From Plut-88900 sp963668115 (lineage in GTDB: Bacteria > Chloroflexota > Dehalococcoidia > Plut-88900), in assembly GCA_963668115.1 (NCBI GenBank), contig OY764147.1:2046001-2110000 (forward strand): a stretch of 64,000 nucleotides of DNA, in the 5' to 3' direction. Below are positions 61,071-64,000 of this stretch, in pieces. Each line of letters begins with the position of its first letter. Within the stretch, counting starts at the first letter, position 1. The notes under the pieces were generated by a model. It was not told the origin of the DNA and searched no databases. It saw only the letters and a list, made by a program, of their open reading frames with translations. The translations under genes and the position numbers were made by a program.

Positions 61071-61192
61071 TAGGATGAGGGGGTGGGTGGGGGGTGGATA
61101 GGTTCGGGTAGCTCCATCCTCTCGAACGGCTCCCTTCTGCTGCATTGGGCTTGTAAAATACTGCAAGATTACGCCGTCTCGGCGGCGCGCCA

Positions 61193-61879
61193 ATGGGAGG
61201 GACTCAGTTGCAGGAGAGATTTAGTGATCATTTAAGGGCGCTGGGGGATTCGATATGGGAGGCCCAGCGCAATCATCCGTTTGTGAGGGGGGTGGGGGAC
61301 GGGACGCTGGAGGTGGAGAGGCTGAAGTTCTGGGTGAAGCAGGACTACCTGTACTTAATCGACTACGCCCGGGTGTACAACCTGGCGGCGGCGAAGGCGC
61401 CGGGGCCCGAGCTTTCGGGGTGGCTGACGTTCCATGCGGACTTCACGCTGAACAAGGAGATGGCGCTGCACAGGTCGTATGCTCGGGACTTCGGGATCGG
61501 GGTGGAGGAGCTGGTGTCGGAGAAGAAGGCGCCGACGTGCCAGGCGTACACGGATTTCCTGATGCGGACGGCGGCTGTGGAGCCTTTCGAGTCGATTATT
61601 GCGGCCCTTCTGCCGTGTTTCTGGGGCTACTACGAGATGGGGAAGTCGCTGGAGGAGCGGGGGATGCCCGACGACGAGATGTACGCGAGGTGGATCAAGC
61701 AGTATACGGACCCGGGATACGGGGAGGAGGTGGGGAGGTGTCGGGATCTGGTGGACGGGCTGGGGGGGGAGGGGTCTGCGGCGACGAGGGCGTTGATGGA
61801 GGAGGCGTTTTTAACGAGCAGCCGGTATGAGTACCTTTTCTGGGAGATGTGCTACAGCTTGGAGCGGTGGGTGGTGTGA
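61193..61879 (+). CDS. tenA: TenA-family protein
   Basis: A 228-residue all-helical TenA family protein. These hydrolyse thiamine-degradation products (aminopyrimidine aminohydrolase) or thiamine. KFWVKQDYLYLIDYAR with Asp near residue 51, LLPCFWGYYEMG with the catalytic Cys near 142, and the late WIKQYTDPGYGEEV and SSRYEYLFWEMCYSLERW match. It is the Cys-containing TenA_C-like type. ATG 61193 is used; TTG 61208, preceded by GGGAGGG, is an alternative. No thiamine gene is adjacent. Confidence 0.85.
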   Translation: MGGTQLQERFSDHLRALGDSIWEAQRNHPFVRGVGDGTLEVERLKFWVKQDYLYLIDYARVYNLAAAKAPGPELSGWLTFHADFTLNKEMALHRSYARDFGIGVEELVSEKKAPTCQAYTDFLMRTAAVEPFESIIAALLPCFWGYYEMGKSLEERGMPDDEMYARWIKQYTDPGYGEEVGRCRDLVDGLGGEGSAATRALMEEAFLTSSRYEYLFWEMCYSLERWVV

Positions 61880-61899
61880 GGGGGGGCCCCGTCCCTTTC

Positions 61900-62050
61900 C
61901 GTTCGGTTGACCCTTCGACTCCGCTCAGGGCGAACGGAACCCCCCACCCCTGGGGATGGATTCCCGACTACTCGGGAATGACGATTTGATGAAGGGGTGG
62001 ATTCACGCCAGGGGCGCACTTACAGCCGGCTCGGGGGCAGGAAGCTGGGG
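61900..62050. repeat. dispersed repeat cluster
   Basis: Contains CGTTCGG...CCTTCGACTCCGCTCAGGG...GAACGGAAC, the GGATGGATTCCCGACTACTCGGGAATGACG palindrome, and a GGTGGATTCACGCCAGGGGCGCACTTACAG unit matching that at 7.0 kb in inverse. Confidence 0.7.
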
Positions 62051-62053
62051 GGA

Positions 62054-62059
62054 TATACT
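62054..62059 (+). promoter_or_regulatory. -10-like element of the SCP2 gene
   Basis: TATACT lies 36 bp before ATG 62096. An ATG at 62060 directly abuts it and would lie upstream of the predicted transcript start, which supports 62096 as the start. Confidence 0.35.
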
Positions 62060-62095
62060 ATGTGGGGTGAAATTACTGGGCAGAAGGGAAAGGGC

Positions 62096-62509
62096 ATGGC
62101 TGAGACGGTAGCGATTCCGGTTAAAGAGGATTTCCCGAGGGTGATGCGTCGGACGCTGGAACTGACGGGAGGGAAGGTGTCGGCGGAGAGCGTGGGGAAG
62201 CTGTACAAGATATTCAAGTCGCTGAGGTGGGACTTCCCGGACTACGAGCTTTCGGCGTACACGGTGCTGGACTCGGAGGGGAACTTCGGGTATGCGGAGT
62301 CGATAGAGGGGTCGGCGGATGCGCATATCACGATGGACGCGGAGCGGCTGCACCAGGTGGTGTACGGTCGGGGGAACATGGCGAAGATGTTTCTGTCGGG
62401 TCAGATCAAGCTGAAGGGCGTGCCGATGTACAAGCTGATGAGGTTCGTGCCGCTGCTGAGTCCTTTCCTGGAGAGCTACCAGGAGGCGTGTGAGGAGGGG
62501 TCCAAATAG
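62096..62509 (+). CDS. SCP2 sterol-carrier domain protein
   Basis: A 137-residue SCP2 domain protein, predicted to bind lipids or acyl-CoA. VMRRTLELTGG, VGKLYKIFKSL and the beta-rich middle (SAYTVLDSEGNFGYAESIEGSADAHITMDAERLHQVVYGRGNMAKMFLSGQIKLKGVPMYKLMRF) fit, with the LSGQIKLKG motif of the family near residue 98. GAAGGGAAAGGG precedes ATG 62096. Longer frames upstream extend into dispersed repeats. Confidence 0.82.
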   Translation: MAETVAIPVKEDFPRVMRRTLELTGGKVSAESVGKLYKIFKSLRWDFPDYELSAYTVLDSEGNFGYAESIEGSADAHITMDAERLHQVVYGRGNMAKMFLSGQIKLKGVPMYKLMRFVPLLSPFLESYQEACEEGSK

Positions 62510-62645
62510 GGAGACAAATTGTGGACAGTGGGCGGGGAGAGGCAATATAATGGGCCATCCCAGCGGCGACGGCGGCGCCCTGACACCAAATGACTGAAGC
62601 TTCGACTACACACTTCTCGGGCCTAACTCCACTGCCAGCGATTTG

Positions 62646-63482
62646 ATGACGAACGGACAACGAGCGTGCACAAAGCTGTCCGTGGAGGAAATGTCGGGCC
62701 TGACCAGGGCCATACGCCGGCACATTGTCGAGATGACGGCGGCGGCGGGGAGCGGGCATCCGGGCGGGTCGCTGTCCGCAGTTGAAATCCTGACGGCGCT
62801 CTATTTCAACGTGCTCAGGCACGACCCTCAGAACCCGGAGTGGCCGGGTCGGGACAGGTTCATCCTGAGCAAGGGCCACTGCACTCCCGTCCTGTACTCG
62901 ACGCTGGCGGAGGCGGGTTATTTTCCGGTGGAGGAACTAGCTACCTTCCGGAAGGTTGACAGCAGGCTGCACGGACACTGCCATAACTCGACGCCCGGGG
63001 TAGAACATTGCTCCGGTTCTTTGGGGCAGGGGTTGTCCGTTGGGGTGGGGATGGCGCTGGGGGGTCGGTTGGACGGGAGCGAGCATAACGTTTACGTGCT
63101 GGTCGGGGACGGGGAGTGCGACGAGGGGCAGATCTGGGAGGCGGCGATGGCAACGTCGCATTTCGGGCTGGACAACATCACGGTGGTCGTCGACCGGAAC
63201 GGGATCCAGAACGACCGATGGACCCACGAGGCGATGAACCTGGAGCCGCTGCCCGACAAGTGGCGGGCCTTCGGGTGGGACGTACACGAGGTCGACGGGC
63301 ATGACCTAGGTGAGATGGTCGGGGCGCTGAGCAATGCGTCGGAGAGGGACGGGAAGCGGCATGCGATCATAGCCAAGACGGTGAAGGGGAAGGGTGTCAG
63401 CTTCATGGAGAACAACCCCGGCTTCCACGGCAAGGCCCCGAACGCCGACGAACTGAAGCTGGCGCTAGAGGAGATAGGTTAG
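62646..63482 (+). CDS. transketolase N-terminal subunit
   Basis: This 278-residue protein is the thiamine-diphosphate-binding half of a split transketolase. The sequences GSGHPGGSLSAVEILTALYF near residue 36, SKGHCTPVLYSTLAEAG, GSLGQGLSVGVGMAL near 125 and VLVGDGECDEGQIWEAAMATSHFGLDNITVVVDRNGIQNDR near 150 match, including the GDG...N diphosphate-binding motif. ATG 62646 is used over the in-frame TTG 62643. The C-terminal half starts four bases after its stop. Split transketolases are common in archaea and some bacteria; sugar-phosphate versus DXS-like function is not settled. Confidence 0.9.
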   Translation: MTNGQRACTKLSVEEMSGLTRAIRRHIVEMTAAAGSGHPGGSLSAVEILTALYFNVLRHDPQNPEWPGRDRFILSKGHCTPVLYSTLAEAGYFPVEELATFRKVDSRLHGHCHNSTPGVEHCSGSLGQGLSVGVGMALGGRLDGSEHNVYVLVGDGECDEGQIWEAAMATSHFGLDNITVVVDRNGIQNDRWTHEAMNLEPLPDKWRAFGWDVHEVDGHDLGEMVGALSNASERDGKRHAIIAKTVKGKGVSFMENNPGFHGKAPNADELKLALEEIG

Positions 63483-63486
63483 AGCG

Positions 63487-64000
63487 TTGGTTACCAAGGT
63501 CGCCACCCGTCAGGCCTTTGGGGAGACGCTGCTAGAGCTGGGTCGGAGCAATCCCGACATAGTGGTGATCGGGGGGGACCTGAACAAGTCTACGATGGCG
63601 ACGATGTTCGGGGCGGAGTTCCCGGACAGGTTCTTCGACTGCGGGGCTGCGGAGCAGAACATGATGGGGATAGCGTCGGGGCTGGCGGCGGTGGGGAAGA
63701 TTCCGTTCGCGAGCACGTTTGCGGTGTTTGGGTCGGGCCGACCGTTCGACCAGATCAGGATATCGATAGCGCAGGCGCGGGCGAACGTGAAGATAGTGGT
63801 GACGCATGCGGGGATAATCACGGGCCCCGACGGGATGTCGGCGCACGGGATCGAGGATTTGGCGCTGATGTGCTCGCTGGTCGGGTTCACGGTGGTGGTG
63901 CCGGCGGATGCGGAGGAGACTACGCAGGCGGTTCGGGCCCTGGCAGAGATGGAAGGGCCCTGTTACCTACGCCTGAGCCGTCCGGCCACCCCGCTGGTCT
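63487..64000 (+). CDS. transketolase C-terminal subunit (partial)
   Basis: From TTG 63487 the frame stays open to the end of the window (171 codons). It encodes VATRQAFGETLLELG, GGDLNKSTMATMFGAEFPDRFFDCGAAEQNMMGIASGLAAVGKIPFASTFAVFG and IVVTHAGIITGPDGMSAHGIEDLALMCSLVG, the pyrimidine-binding domain of transketolase, with the catalytic Glu in GAAEQNM near residue 57. The rest lies beyond the window. Confidence 0.88.
   Translation, partial: MVTKVATRQAFGETLLELGRSNPDIVVIGGDLNKSTMATMFGAEFPDRFFDCGAAEQNMMGIASGLAAVGKIPFASTFAVFGSGRPFDQIRISIAQARANVKIVVTHAGIITGPDGMSAHGIEDLALMCSLVGFTVVVPADAEETTQAVRALAEMEGPCYLRLSRPATPLV

Overview
The window is GC-rich bacterial chromosome. Best guess for the source is a Chloroflexota genome of the Dehalococcoidia/SAR202 kind. 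This is an inference from lipoproteins with long Pro-Thr stalks, the DUF3090-SCO1664 gene pair, SDR/MaoC and M20 paralog expansions, menaquinone-type methylation and many dispersed palindromic repeats. No rRNA or single-copy phylogenetic marker is present to prove it.

Layout. 0-7 kb: two acyl/acetyl-CoA synthetases, a TumE-like toxin-antitoxin pair, DUF429, UbiE/MenG and two related membrane proteins. 7-18.6 kb: RidA, two paralogous lipoproteins, a UvrD/PcrA helicase, a MOSC protein, a complete TnpB, a repeat-containing disordered protein, MscS, DUF3090 and an SCO1664-family kinase-like protein. 18.6-30 kb: IMPase, PncC, DUF1989, a sulfur-carrier/methionine-synthase operon, three tandem M20-fold proteins with altered metal ligands, DUF1801, a ureohydrolase and an amidohydrolase. 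30-38 kb: five tandem 277-residue proteins, each made of two ectoine-synthase-like cupin domains, interrupted by an IS5-type element and followed by an AT-rich orphan gene and a creatinase/ectoine-hydrolase-like M24 protein. 38.6-45.6 kb: a defence island with HsdR, DUF4258 and YgiT-finger genes, an HsdM-HsdS fusion, DUF2283 and a CD-NTase. 46-53 kb: DAO-type oxidoreductase, tRNA-Glu, ArgC, endonuclease III, TldD/TldE, NUDIX and GNAT. 53-57 kb: two SDRs and three MaoC-type hydratase subunits. 57-64 kb: a decayed gamma-carbonic-anhydrase-like gene, a gluzincin lipoprotein, a 132-bp MITE, an IS30 element, TenA, an SCP2 protein and a split transketolase running off the end.

The most notable features are the array of ten EctC-like domains with an M24 gene nearby, the TusA-like/DsrE-like/TusA-core-MetE fusion operon, and the trio of M20 proteins. 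Also notable are a TTCAATC array phased at 10.5 bp (45916-46028, with a second partial copy at 56913-56962) and a strand-composition switch (C-rich to G-rich plus strand) around 30-33 kb that could mark a replication origin.
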